Shown in pieces: positions 17,258 through 26,001 of a stretch of DNA of 64,000 nt; positions within the stretch are counted from its first letter, which is position 1, and every line of letters begins with the position of its first letter. The position numbers and the translations under genes were made by a program. The stretch is from NCBI RefSeq assembly GCF_013041615.1, contig NZ_JABEPQ010000001.1:1418976-1482975 (forward strand), read 5' to 3'. This stretch comes from Knoellia koreensis (GTDB lineage Bacteria > Actinomycetota > Actinomycetes > Actinomycetales > Dermatophilaceae). Under the pieces are notes generated by a model. That model saw only the letters and a list, made by a program, of their open reading frames with translations, made no database searches and was not told the origin of the DNA.

Positions 17258-18660
17258 GCCGCTCCTCCCGTCGTCGAGTCGGGTATGCCGCGTGCGCCGG
17301 TCGCGTGCCCGGTTCCCCTGCCGTCGTGGTCGCCGGCAACCTGGTCGTGGTCGCCCTCCTCGTCGGGTGGCACCGGGCGGAAGCGCAGCCGGTCGGCGCG
17401 CATGCCGTCCATCAGCAGGACGCTGACCTCCCAGCCGGGGATGCCGACGACGTCGCCGACACGCGGGATGCGACCGAGCGCGGCCATGACGAAGCCGCCA
17501 GTGGTCTCGTAGGCCGGCCCGTCGGGCACGTCGGCGCCGATCCGTTCGCGCACCTCGTCCGGACGCCACAGGCCCGGCACCGTCCACGACCCGTCGGTGA
17601 ACTGCCGCCCCGTGGTCCGGAAGACGTCGTGCTCGTCGGAGACCTCGCCGACGATCTCCTCGACCACGTCCTCGAGGGTGACGATGCCGGCGGTGCCGCC
17701 GTACTCGTCGACGACGATGGCCAGCTGGAGCCCGTGCTCGCGCAGCATCAGCAGCAGCGGGTCGAGCCGGATGGTCTCGGGCACGAGCAGCGGCGGCACC
17801 ATGAGCGCCGACACCGGCACGTCCGGGCGCCGCTCGTGCGGCACCGCGATGGCCTTCTTGACGTGGACGACACCGTCGATGTCGTCCCAGTCCTCGCCGA
17901 GCACCGGGAAACGCGAGTGCCCCGTGCGCCGGGCCAGCTGCACGACGTCCTCGGCGGTGGCGGTGCGGTCGATCGCGGTCGACCGCGCGCGGGGGCTCAT
18001 GACGTCTGCGGCGGTCTGCACCCCGAAGTCCAGCGATTTCGTCACCAGCCGGGCGGTGCCCTCGTCGAGGGTGCCGGCCTCGGCGGAGTGGCGCACGAGC
18101 GACGCGAGCTCCTGCGGGGTGCGCGCGCCGGACAGCTCCTCCTGGGGCGTGATGCCGACCGCGCGCAGGAACGCGTTCGCCGAGCCGTTGAGCACCGCGA
18201 TGAGGGGCCGGGCGACGAGCGCGAAGACCCGCACGGGCATCGCGACGACCTTGGCTGTCGGCAGCGGTGCCGAGATCCCGAGGAACTGCGGCAGCAGCTC
18301 ACCGAACACCATGGAGAACAACGTGGCGATCACCAGCGCCAGCACCGCCGACACCGACTCGGCCGCGGTGTCGGACAGCCCGACCGAGGCCAGCGGCCCC
18401 TCGAGCAGGGCGCCGAGCGACGGCGTCGCGATGAATCCCAGCACGAGTGTCGTCAGGGTGATGCCGACCTGCGCCGCGGACAGCTGGGTCGAGAGCCGCC
18501 GCAGCGACCCGAGCACGACCCCGGCGCGGGTGTCACCGGCGTCGACGGCCTTCTGCACGGTGGGCCGGTCGAGCGCCACGAGGCTGAACTCGGTCGCGAC
18601 GAAGACAGCCGTCCCGACCGTCAACGCGATGCCGGCAAGGACGCCCAACCACTCGCTCAT
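17254..18660 (-). CDS. CNNM/CBS/CorC-domain membrane protein (hemolysin C-like), long form
   Basis: 468 residues from the ATG at 18658-18660 (MSEWLGVLAGIALTVGTAVF). DUF21 occupies about 1-190 (FVATEFSLVALDRP, FGELLPQFLGIS), two CBS domains about 205-335 and a C-terminal CorC_HlyC domain the rest (from about GRQFTDGSWTVPG). An in-frame ATG 12 bases earlier is possible, but it overlaps a TAGGAT -10 element whose expected transcript start lies about three bases before the chosen ATG. It is coupled to the shorter paralogue. Confidence 0.88.
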   Translation of the reverse strand: MSEWLGVLAGIALTVGTAVFVATEFSLVALDRPTVQKAVDAGDTRAGVVLGSLRRLSTQLSAAQVGITLTTLVLGFIATPSLGALLEGPLASVGLSDTAAESVSAVLALVIATLFSMVFGELLPQFLGISAPLPTAKVVAMPVRVFALVARPLIAVLNGSANAFLRAVGITPQEELSGARTPQELASLVRHSAEAGTLDEGTARLVTKSLDFGVQTAADVMSPRARSTAIDRTATAEDVVQLARRTGHSRFPVLGEDWDDIDGVVHVKKAIAVPHERRPDVPVSALMVPPLLVPETIRLDPLLLMLREHGLQLAIVVDEYGGTAGIVTLEDVVEEIVGEVSDEHDVFRTTGRQFTDGSWTVPGLWRPDEVRERIGADVPDGPAYETTGGFVMAALGRIPRVGDVVGIPGWEVSVLLMDGMRADRLRFRPVPPDEEGDHDQVAGDHDGRGTGHATGARGIPDSTTGGAA

Positions 18661-18781
18661 AGTGCGGACCATCCTAGGGTCGCGGCGCCGTCACGCACGT
18701 CGCCTGCGCCTCGCCCGCCCGGGCGAGCAGGCGGCATACCCAGTTGACCCTCACCCCACGTCAGTTGGGAGGATGCCCGGC

Positions 18782-18808
18782 ATGGACATGAATCCGGGGG
18801 CTCCATGA
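18782..18808 (+). CDS. Eight-codon upstream reading frame coupled to the ABC exporter
   Basis: ATG-GAC-ATG-AAT-CCG-GGG-GCT-CCA-TGA encodes MDMNPGAP and ends in ATGA, overlapping the start of the ATPase gene. A GGGAGGA ribosome site (18767-18773) is well placed for this frame, whereas the ATPase has only GGGGGC. An in-frame ATG at 18773 could lengthen it to 11 codons. It may be a leader peptide delivering ribosomes to the ATPase gene. Translation is not proven. Confidence 0.45.
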   Translation: MDMNPGAP

Positions 18809-19794
18809 CCGCCACCACGACCACGACCGACAGGACCGGCGCCGGCGCGCGCATCGAGGTCCGTGACCTGACCAAGAGGTTCGGCAGCTTCACCGCCGTC
18901 GACCAGCTCTCCTTCTCCGTCGAGCCGGGCCGCATCACCGGCTTCCTCGGCCCGAACGGTGCGGGCAAGACGACCACGCTGCGCATGCTGCTCGGGCTGA
19001 TCCGCCCGACGGGGGGCTCAGCCACGATCGAGGGCCAGCGCTACCAGGACATCGCCTCGCCGATGCGCATGGTGGGTTCGGCGCTCGAGGCGACCAACTT
19101 CCACCCCGGCCGCACCGGCCGGGACCACCTGCGCGTGCTCGCGGCGGCGACCGGCATCGGCGACGCGCGCGTCGACGAGATGCTCGAGCTGGTCGGCATC
19201 CCCGCGGCGGCGCGCAAGCGGGCGGGTGGTTACTCGATGGGCATGCGGCAGCGGCTCGGCCTCGCGGCCGCGCTGCTCGGCGACCCCAAGGTCCTCATCC
19301 TCGACGAGCCCGCCAACGGCCTCGACCCCGAGGGCATCCGCTGGCTGCGCGGCTTCCTGCGCCACCTGTCGCGCCAGGGCAAGACCATCCTCGTCTCGAG
19401 CCACATGCTCCAGGAGGTCGAGCAGACCGTCGACGACGTGGTCATCATCAACAACGGCCGACTCGTCAAGCAGGGGCGGATGTCCGAGCTGCACGGCGAC
19501 GCCAAGACCATCGTGCGCACCACCGACCTCGACGCGCTGGCCGGTGCCCTGCGGGTCGCCGACGTCACCAGCGAGACCCAGGACGACGCGCTGGTCGCGG
19601 CCACCGACGACCTGCGGCTCATCGGTGACGTGGCGCTGCGGGCCGGCCTGCCGGTCTATGAGCTGCGCGCCGCCACGACCGACCTGGAGGCCCTGTTCTT
19701 CCAGCTGACCGAGGGCACCAACCGCAACCTCGGCGACGAGAGTGCGGCACCCGAACGAGATGCCATCACCGGCCAGGAAGGAGCGAACGGATGA
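18805..19794 (+). CDS. ABC transporter ATPase, exporter type
   Basis: 329-residue ATPase of the multidrug/antibiotic-export type (BcrA/NatA-like). Walker A is GPNGAGKTT (about residues 51-59), the signature is YSMGMRQRLGLA, Walker B is LILDEPANGLDP and the switch histidine is in SSHMLQEVEQ. The roughly 100-residue C-terminal extension is usual in this group. The stop overlaps the permease ATG (ATGA). No substrate can be assigned. Confidence 0.93.
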   Translation: MTATTTTTDRTGAGARIEVRDLTKRFGSFTAVDQLSFSVEPGRITGFLGPNGAGKTTTLRMLLGLIRPTGGSATIEGQRYQDIASPMRMVGSALEATNFHPGRTGRDHLRVLAAATGIGDARVDEMLELVGIPAAARKRAGGYSMGMRQRLGLAAALLGDPKVLILDEPANGLDPEGIRWLRGFLRHLSRQGKTILVSSHMLQEVEQTVDDVVIINNGRLVKQGRMSELHGDAKTIVRTTDLDALAGALRVADVTSETQDDALVAATDDLRLIGDVALRAGLPVYELRAATTDLEALFFQLTEGTNRNLGDESAAPERDAITGQEGANG

Positions 19795-20591
19795 TCCCCG
19801 CGATCAAGGCGGAGCTCCGCAAGTTCTTCACCACCCGGCTGTGGTGGGGCATGGCCATCGCGATGCTCGTCATCGGCGCCGGCCTGGCCGTGGCGTTCGG
19901 CTACTTCGTCACGGCTGGCGCCGAGAGTGGAGCCGAGGGCGTCCCCACGGGCACGGCCGAGCAGGTCGCCAACAGCGTCTACACCGGTGGCCTGTCGTTC
20001 GGCTACCTGCTGACCCTCGTCATCGGCATCATGCAGATCGGGTCGGAGTACCGGCACAAGACGATCACGAGCACCCTGCTCGCCGTGCCGCGCCGCGGCC
20101 AGATGATGGTCGCCAAGGTGGTCGCCCTGCTCGTCATCGGCGCGATCTACGGGCTCATCTTCCTGGTGGGCTCGGTGGCGGCCGGTGCACTGGTGCTCAA
20201 CGCCCAGGGCTACTCGCCGTTCCCGTCCGGGGGCGTGTTCCGCACGCTCGCGCTGAGCCTGCTGGTCCTCGGCCTGTGGGCGCTGATCGGGCTCGGGGTC
20301 GGCATCCTCATCCCGAACCAGGTGGCGGCCCTGCTCATCGCGGTGGCCGTGGCGTGGATCGTCGAGCCCATCGGCGGCGTGCTGCTGTCGCTGTGGGACT
20401 TCGGCCGCGACCACATCGTCCCCTACCTGCCGTCCGCCGCCACCCAGGCGATGGTCAACGGCGTCCAGCAGGGTGGCCCGGACGCCGCGCAGCCGCTCAG
20501 TTGGTGGGCGGGTGCGTTGGTCCTTGCCGCGTATGCCGCGGTGCTGGCCGGGTTGGGCGCGTGGCGAACGATGCGCGCGGACATCAGCTGA
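19791..20591 (+). CDS. ABC-2 type permease
   Basis: 266-residue membrane partner of the preceding ATPase. Six helices can be seen, near residues 17-42, 66-84, 104-133, 145-175, 180-205 and 235-255. A cytosolic segment SEYRHKTITSTLLAVPRRGQ, between helices 2 and 3, is characteristic of ABC-2 permeases of the NatB/bacitracin-resistance type. A strong terminator follows, so the exporter is a two-gene unit. Confidence 0.9.
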   Translation: MIPAIKAELRKFFTTRLWWGMAIAMLVIGAGLAVAFGYFVTAGAESGAEGVPTGTAEQVANSVYTGGLSFGYLLTLVIGIMQIGSEYRHKTITSTLLAVPRRGQMMVAKVVALLVIGAIYGLIFLVGSVAAGALVLNAQGYSPFPSGGVFRTLALSLLVLGLWALIGLGVGILIPNQVAALLIAVAVAWIVEPIGGVLLSLWDFGRDHIVPYLPSAATQAMVNGVQQGGPDAAQPLSWWAGALVLAAYAAVLAGLGAWRTMRADIS

Positions 20592-20616
20592 CGGTCGACC
20601 TTCGGCGACCCACCGT

Positions 20617-20647
20617 GGGGCCGGCTTCCAGCGCGGAAGCCGGCCCC
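20617..20647 (+). terminator. Strong hairpin terminator after the ABC exporter
   Basis: A perfect 13-bp stem, GGGGCCGGCTTCC (20617-20629) with its complement (20635-20647) and a 5-base loop, 26 bases after the permease stop. Confidence 0.7.
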
Positions 20648-20709
20648 GCGGCATACCTGTCGTCCTCTGGTCACGAACGTGTCACACGCCGCACGATTGG
20701 GTGCCCTCC

Positions 20710-20736
20710 CCCCGCAGCGCTGAGCACGCTGCGGGG
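20710..20736 (+). promoter_or_regulatory. Hairpin upstream of kgd
   Basis: CCCCGCAGCG and CGCTGCGGGG form a perfect 10-bp stem with a 7-base loop, followed at once by GCTAGGCT, a possible -10 for kgd. It could be a second terminator insulating kgd or an operator. Confidence 0.4.
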
Positions 20737-20795
20737 CTAGGCTGGTCACAGCCATGTGAGGCCAATGCCGACCCTATGAAAGAGGCGTATCCGCC

Positions 20796-23700
20796 GTGCC
20801 GGACCAGTCATCGACCAGCGACCCCCTGGCGGCCTTCGGGCCGAACGAGTGGCTCGTGGACGAGCTGTATGAGCAGTACAAGAACGACAAGAACTCCGTC
20901 GACAAGGCGTGGTGGCCCTTCTTCGAGGACTACCAGCCCGGCCAGGGTGCCGGTGCGAACGGGACGGCGAACGGCACCACGGGGGGCGGGGGGAACGGCA
21001 CGGCCAGCGCGCCGGCGTCCACCGCACCGGTGAGCCAGTCGGCCCCGACCCAGTCGGCGCAGCAGGCCCAGCAGGTCGCGCCTGCCCAGCAGGCCGCGCC
21101 CGCGCAGCAGGCGCCGTCGACCACCTCGGCGCAGTCGACCGACAAGCCGGACGCCAAGACCGACCAGGCCGTCGCCGACAAGCCCGAGGACAAGGAGGCC
21201 GCGGCGAAGTCGTCGGCCCCGGCGACCAAGGAAGCGCAGGCCAAGGAGGCCGCCGCCCCCAAGCCGCGCGACCCGGAGAAGCCCAAGGAGGCCAGCCAGG
21301 TCCACGAGGACGAGGTCAAGCCGCTGCGCGGGGCGAGCGCGCGCACCGTCAGCAACATGGAGACGTCGTTGACCGTCCCGACCGCGACCAGCGTGCGCGC
21401 GGTCCCGGCCAAGCTGCTCATCGACAACCGCGTCGTCATCAACAACCACCTCGCGCGCTCGCGCGGCGGCAAGGTGTCGTTCACCCACCTCATCGGCTAC
21501 GCGCTCGTCAAGGCGCTCGGCCAGATGCCCGAGATGAACAACGGCTTCGCGGTCGACGAGAAGGGCAAGCCGTCCCTCGTCGTGCCCGGCCACGTCAACC
21601 TCGGCCTCGCGATCGACCTGGCCAAGTCCGACGGCACCCGCCAGCTGCTCGTGCCGAGCATCAAGGCCGCCGAGACGATGGACTTCAGCCACTTCTGGTC
21701 GGCCTATGAGGACATGGTCAAGAAGGCCCGCGACGGCAAGCTGACCGTCGAGGACTTCCAGGGCACCACCCTCACGCTCACCAACCCGGGCACCATCGGC
21801 ACCAACCACTCGGTGCCGCGCCTGATGTCGGGGCAGGGCGCGATCATCGGCGTGGGCGCGCTGGAGTACCCCGCCGAGTGGCAGGGCGCGAGCCAGGAGA
21901 CGCTCAACCGCAACGCGGTCAGCAAGATCCTCACCCTCACCAGCACCTACGACCACCGCATCATCCAGGGCGCCCAGTCCGGTGACTTCCTGCGGATCGT
22001 GCACCAGCTGCTGCTCGGTGAGAACGGCTTCTACGACGAGATCTTCGAGTCGCTGCGCCTCCCCTACGAGCCGGTGCGCTGGGTGCAGGACATCTCGGCC
22101 CACCACGACGACGACGTCAACAAGACGGCGCGCGTCCAGGAGCTCATCCACGCCTACCGCGTGCGCGGCCACCTCATGGCCGACATCGACCCGCTGGAGT
22201 ACCGCCAGCGCCGCCACCCCGACCTCGACGTGACGTCGCACGGCCTCACCCTGTGGGACCTCGAGCGCGACTTCGCGACGGGCGGGTTCGGCGGGGCGCC
22301 GATGCTCAAGCTGCGCAAGATCCTCGGCATCCTGCGCGACTCGTACTGCCGCACCATCGGCACCGAGTACATGCACATCCAGGACCCCGAGCAGCGGCGC
22401 TGGCTCCAGTCCAAGATCGAGGTCGGGTACGCCAAGCCCAGTGCCGACGAGCAGCTGCGCATCCTGCGCCGGCTCAACGCGGCCGAGGCGTTCGAGACGT
22501 TCCTGCAGACCAAGTTCGTCGGGCAGAAGCGGTTCAGCCTCGAGGGTGGCGAGTCGGTCATCGCGTTGCTCGACCGCATCCTCGTGCGCGCCGCCGCCGA
22601 CCAGATGGACGAGGTCGCGATCGGTATGCCGCACCGTGGCCGCCTGAACGTGCTCGCCAACATCGCGGGCAAGTCCTACGGCCAGATCTTCCGCGAGTTC
22701 GAGGGCAAGCAGGACCCCAAGTCGGTCCAGGGCTCCGGCGACGTGAAGTACCACCTCGGCACCGAGGGCGAGTTCGTCGACGAGGACGGCAACAAGACCA
22801 AGGTCTACCTCGCTGCCAACCCCTCGCACCTCGAAGCGGTCGACCCCGTGCTCGAGGGCATCGCCCGCGCCAAGCAGGACCGGCTCAACCTCGCCGGTGA
22901 GGACTTCACGGTGCTGCCGATCCTGCTGCACGGTGACGCCGCGTTCGCCGGTCAGGGCATCGTCGCCGAGACGCTGAACCTGTCCCAGCTGCGCGGCTAC
23001 CGCACCGGCGGCACGATCCACGTCGTCATCAACAACCAGGTCGGGTTCACCACCTCGCCGAGCGCCTCGCGCTCGTCGACCTACTCGACGGACGTGGCGC
23101 GGATGATCCAGGCGCCGGTGTTCCACGTCAACGGCGACGACCCCGAGGCATGCGTCCGGGTGGCCGAGCTGGCGTACGAGTTCCGGCAGGAGTTCAACAA
23201 GGACGTCGTCATCGACATGGTGTGCTACCGCCGCCGCGGTCACAACGAGGGTGACGACCCGTCGATGACCCAGCCGCTGATGTACAACCTCATCGAGGCG
23301 AAGCGGTCGGTGCGCAAGCTCTACACCGAGTCGCTCATCGGTCGCGGCGACATCAGCCAGGACGAGGCCGAGGCGGCCCTGCGCGACTACCAGCAGCAGC
23401 TGGAGCGCGTGTTCGTCGAGACCAAGGAGGCGCTCAAGGCTCCGGCCGAGGCGCAGGGTGACGACACCAAGGCCGGCACCGACGCCGAGGGCCACACCGG
23501 TCTCGAGCCGCCCAAGGCGCAGACCACCGACCAGACCACGAAGTCGGCCACCGAGACCGCCATCTCCGCGCAGACGCTGCAGCACATCGGCGACGCGTTC
23601 GTGAACCCGCCCGCGGGCTTCACCGTCCACCCGAAGCTGAAGCAGGCCATGGAGAAGCGGGCCGACTCGGTGCGCAATGGCGGGATCGACTGGGCGACGG

Positions 23701-24719
23701 GCGAGCTGCTGGCGTTCGGGTCGCTGCTCATGGACGGCACCCCGGTCCGGCTCGCCGGCCAGGACAGCCGCCGTGGCACGTTCGTCCAGCGGCACGCGGT
23801 GCTCATCGACAAGAACACCGCCGAGGAGTGGACCCCGCTGCTCTACCTCGGTGAGGGTCAGGCCCGGTTCTGGGTCTACGACTCGCTGCTGTCGGAGTTC
23901 GCGGCGATGGGCTTCGAGTACGGCTACTCGGTCGAGCGCCCCGACGCGCTGGTGCTGTGGGAGGCGCAGTTCGGCGACTTCTTCAACGGCGCCCAGACGA
24001 TCATCGACGAGTTCGTGTCCTCGGGTGAGCAGAAGTGGGGCCAGCGCTCCTCGGTCGTGCTGCTGCTCCCCCACGGCTACGAGGGCCAGGGCCCCGACCA
24101 CTCCTCGGCGCGCATCGAGCGGTTCCTCACGATGTTCGCCGAGGACAACATGACGGTCGCCTACCCGTCGACCCCGGCTAACTACTTCCACCTGTTGCGC
24201 CGGCAGGCCTACGCCCGCCCGCGTCGCCCGCTCATCGTCTTCACCCCGAAGTCGATGCTGCGGCTCAAGGCGGCGGCCAGCAGCCCGGAGGACTTCACCC
24301 AGGGTCGCTACCAGCCGGTGATCCCCGACCCGGCGAACCTCGCCGGTGACGGCGTCACTCGCGTCCTGCTCGCCAGCGGCAAGGTCGTCTACGACCTCGA
24401 GGCCGCCCGCGAGAAGGCCGGCGACACCGCAACCGCGATCGTGCGCGTCGAGCAGCTGGCGCCGATCCCCGGCGCGGAGATCGCGGCCGAGCTCGCGAAG
24501 TACCCGAACGCCGACGTCGTCTGGGTGCAGGACGAGCCGCGCAACCAGGGCGCCTGGCCGTTCATGGCGCTCAACCTGCCCGAGGCGCTGGCCCAGCACG
24601 GCCAGAACCGTGCGCTCAAGGTCGTCTCCCGCAAGGCCTCGGCCTCGCCCGCGACCGGGTCGAGCAAGCGGCACGCGGAGCAGCAGGCAGAGCTGGTTCA
24701 GCAGGCCTTCCAGCGCTGA
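20796..24719 (+). CDS. kgd: Multifunctional 2-oxoglutarate dehydrogenase E1/E2 (Kgd)
   Basis: 1307-residue TCA-cycle enzyme in which a succinyltransferase domain and the thiamine-dependent E1 are fused, as in Mycobacterium and Corynebacterium. The N-terminus [19 protein letters not shown] is the E1-type segment. An Ala/Pro/Gln/Lys-rich linker of about 120 residues follows, then the acyltransferase core (from about 175; catalytic His387 in TYDHRIIQG), then E1 with a thiamine-binding region from about residue 711 ([17 protein letters not shown] to NNQVGFTTS). No lipoyl domain is present; family knowledge says it uses the lipoyl domain of another E2. GTG start with AAGAGG about 11 bases upstream. 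Bears no sign of disruption. Confidence 0.96.
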   Translation: MPDQSSTSDPLAAFGPNEWLVDELYEQYKNDKNSVDKAWWPFFEDYQPGQGAGANGTANGTTGGGGNGTASAPASTAPVSQSAPTQSAQQAQQVAPAQQAAPAQQAPSTTSAQSTDKPDAKTDQAVADKPEDKEAAAKSSAPATKEAQAKEAAAPKPRDPEKPKEASQVHEDEVKPLRGASARTVSNMETSLTVPTATSVRAVPAKLLIDNRVVINNHLARSRGGKVSFTHLIGYALVKALGQMPEMNNGFAVDEKGKPSLVVPGHVNLGLAIDLAKSDGTRQLLVPSIKAAETMDFSHFWSAYEDMVKKARDGKLTVEDFQGTTLTLTNPGTIGTNHSVPRLMSGQGAIIGVGALEYPAEWQGASQETLNRNAVSKILTLTSTYDHRIIQGAQSGDFLRIVHQLLLGENGFYDEIFESLRLPYEPVRWVQDISAHHDDDVNKTARVQELIHAYRVRGHLMADIDPLEYRQRRHPDLDVTSHGLTLWDLERDFATGGFGGAPMLKLRKILGILRDSYCRTIGTEYMHIQDPEQRRWLQSKIEVGYAKPSADEQLRILRRLNAAEAFETFLQTKFVGQKRFSLEGGESVIALLDRILVRAAADQMDEVAIGMPHRGRLNVLANIAGKSYGQIFREFEGKQDPKSVQGSGDVKYHLGTEGEFVDEDGNKTKVYLAANPSHLEAVDPVLEGIARAKQDRLNLAGEDFTVLPILLHGDAAFAGQGIVAETLNLSQLRGYRTGGTIHVVINNQVGFTTSPSASRSSTYSTDVARMIQAPVFHVNGDDPEACVRVAELAYEFRQEFNKDVVIDMVCYRRRGHNEGDDPSMTQPLMYNLIEAKRSVRKLYTESLIGRGDISQDEAEAALRDYQQQLERVFVETKEALKAPAEAQGDDTKAGTDAEGHTGLEPPKAQTTDQTTKSATETAISAQTLQHIGDAFVNPPAGFTVHPKLKQAMEKRADSVRNGGIDWATGELLAFGSLLMDGTPVRLAGQDSRRGTFVQRHAVLIDKNTAEEWTPLLYLGEGQARFWVYDSLLSEFAAMGFEYGYSVERPDALVLWEAQFGDFFNGAQTIIDEFVSSGEQKWGQRSSVVLLLPHGYEGQGPDHSSARIERFLTMFAEDNMTVAYPSTPANYFHLLRRQAYARPRRPLIVFTPKSMLRLKAAASSPEDFTQGRYQPVIPDPANLAGDGVTRVLLASGKVVYDLEAAREKAGDTATAIVRVEQLAPIPGAEIAAELAKYPNADVVWVQDEPRNQGAWPFMALNLPEALAQHGQNRALKVVSRKASASPATGSSKRHAEQQAELVQQAFQR

Positions 24720-24729
24720 CACCACGCCC

Positions 24730-24766
24730 GGTATGCCGCCCGCTCACCTCGAGCGGGCGGCACACC
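24730..24766 (+). terminator. kgd terminator hairpin built from the GTATGCCG octamer
   Basis: GGTATGCCGCCCGCTC (24730-24745) pairs with GAGCGGGCGGCACACC (24751-24766) at 15 of 16 positions around a 5-base loop. The same left arm is perfectly complementary to 24799-24814, so two mutually exclusive stems are possible. Confidence 0.6.
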
Positions 24767-24835
24767 CATGCCTGGGGCAGGTGAGCCCCGCTCACCTCGA
24801 GCGGGCGGCATACCCATGTCTGGGGCAGGTGAGCC
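24742..24835. repeat. Two tandem 46-base repeats after kgd
   Basis: Copies at 24742-24787 and 24790-24835 differ at two positions only, both C/T. Each begins GCTCACCT and ends AGGTGAGC, so each copy can itself fold into a hairpin with an 8-bp base. Confidence 0.8.
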
Positions 24836-24920
24836 GGCCGACGACCACGGTCGCCTCCCAGCACCACCCGCTACGCACGAACCCCACCCATCCCGCCAGA
24901 CCACGGTCGCCCGCCCGCCT
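24833..24920. repeat. Left copy of an 88-base direct repeat flanking the DUF559 gene
   Basis: It aligns with 25855-25942 at about 74 of 88 positions by eye, without gaps. It holds two near-palindromic GACCACGGTC sites 57 bases apart; the right copy has GACCACGGTC and the exact palindrome GACCATGGTC at the same places. Confidence 0.75.
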
Positions 24921-24966
24921 GTGGACAACTCACAACGCCGGTGGCTGATCGACCAGACTCTTGCGG

Positions 24967-25851
24967 ATGGACGCAGTCGAGGCGCTGGAGCGGTTGGGCG
25001 GGTTGGGGACCCGGGCCCAGATCGTCGCCGCCTCCAGCCGCGGCCAGCTCGAGTCCGCGCTTCGACGAGACCTCATCGTGAAGGTCGCCCGGGGCCGTTA
25101 CGCACTGCCGACCGCCGACGAGGCGCATCGCGCCGCCCACGAGCTGAAGGGAACCGCAGTTCTGCTGAGCGCGGCCGCGCACTGGGGCTGGTCGATGAAG
25201 CACTCCCCCGACCGGCCGCACATCGCGGTAGTCCGCGGGCGCCGGCTCACGCCGGAACAGCGCAAGGTCGCGCGCATCACGTGGGTCAAGCTGCCGCGGA
25301 CGGATGTGGACGGGTGGGTCACCACACCCGTTCGCACCGTGCTCGACTGTGCCGCTCGGCTGCCGTTCGACGAGGCGCTTGCTGTCGCGGACTCCGCGCT
25401 GCGCACCCGCAGGGTGACCAAGAACGGGCTGCGCTTGGCTGCCCTGAAACTGCCGGTTCGCGGCGGACGTGCGCGAGTACTCCGGGTCATCGAGGCCGCG
25501 GATGGACGGGCGGCAAACCCGTTCGAGTCGGTGCTGCGGGCCATCGCGCTCGACGTCGAGGGGCTGTCCGTCGAGCCGCAGGTGGTCATCCACCGAGGCG
25601 ACAAGTGGGTCGGCCGGGTCGACCTCGCCGACGAGCGGCTCAAGATCGTGATCGAGGCCGACAGCCACGAGTTCCACGGCGAGCGGGAGATGTTCGAGAA
25701 GGACTGCGTGCGCTACGACGAGCTGGTGGCCGACGGCTGGCTGGTGATCCGGTTCCCCTGGACGCAGGTGATGTGGAAGCAGGCCTGGGTGCGCGAGATC
25801 ATCGAGGCGGTGGTCGCGATCCGGCTCGGATCGCGCGCGGCAGCAGCCTGA
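24967..25851 (+). CDS. AbiEi-type antitoxin domain fused to a DUF559 endonuclease-like domain
   Basis: 294 residues. The N-terminus (about 1-70: winged-helix segment with LGTRAQIVAASSRGQLESAL and LIVKVARGRYALP) resembles the AbiEi antitoxin N-terminal domain. The C-terminus (about 195-285) resembles the Vsr-like DUF559 fold: GRVDLADERLKIVIEADSHE, then a YDELVADGWLVIRFPW segment, with acidic residues placed as in PD-(D/E)XK nucleases. Such fusions are common orphan genes in actinobacteria, usually without an AbiEii toxin, and none is seen here. The gene lies between two 88-base direct repeats. Function unproven. Confidence 0.7.
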   Translation: MDAVEALERLGGLGTRAQIVAASSRGQLESALRRDLIVKVARGRYALPTADEAHRAAHELKGTAVLLSAAAHWGWSMKHSPDRPHIAVVRGRRLTPEQRKVARITWVKLPRTDVDGWVTTPVRTVLDCAARLPFDEALAVADSALRTRRVTKNGLRLAALKLPVRGGRARVLRVIEAADGRAANPFESVLRAIALDVEGLSVEPQVVIHRGDKWVGRVDLADERLKIVIEADSHEFHGEREMFEKDCVRYDELVADGWLVIRFPWTQVMWKQAWVREIIEAVVAIRLGSRAAAA

Positions 25852-25854
25852 GGT

Positions 25855-25942
25855 GCCGGCCGACGACCACGGTCACCTCCCAGCACCGGTCACCACGCAC
25901 GAGCCCCACCCGCCCGGCCTGACCATGGTCGTCCGCCCGCCC
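25855..25942. repeat. Right copy of the 88-base direct repeat
   Basis: It starts four bases after the DUF559 gene's stop and matches 24833-24920 at about 84% identity. Confidence 0.75.
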
Positions 25943-25989
25943 GCCAGGGGGTCCGCGCGCGAGTCGGCCACGCGGCATACCGGCTGACA

Positions 25990-25995
25990 TAGGGT
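25990..25995 (+). promoter_or_regulatory. -10 element for the leaderless DUF2252 gene
   Basis: TAGGGT, then six bases, then the ATG at 26002. Confidence 0.5.
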
Positions 25996-26001
25996 CACGG
26001 C

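Noticed and set aside
20808-24725. Open frame of about 1300 codons antisense to kgd
   Set aside because: It mirrors a well-supported kgd gene codon for codon; long antisense frames are expected at 70% GC, and its sequence is Leu/Arg/Val/His-rich with no domain.
24967-25851. Complete AbiE toxin-antitoxin system
   Set aside because: No nucleotidyltransferase toxin gene lies beside it; the C-terminal domain is DUF559-like.
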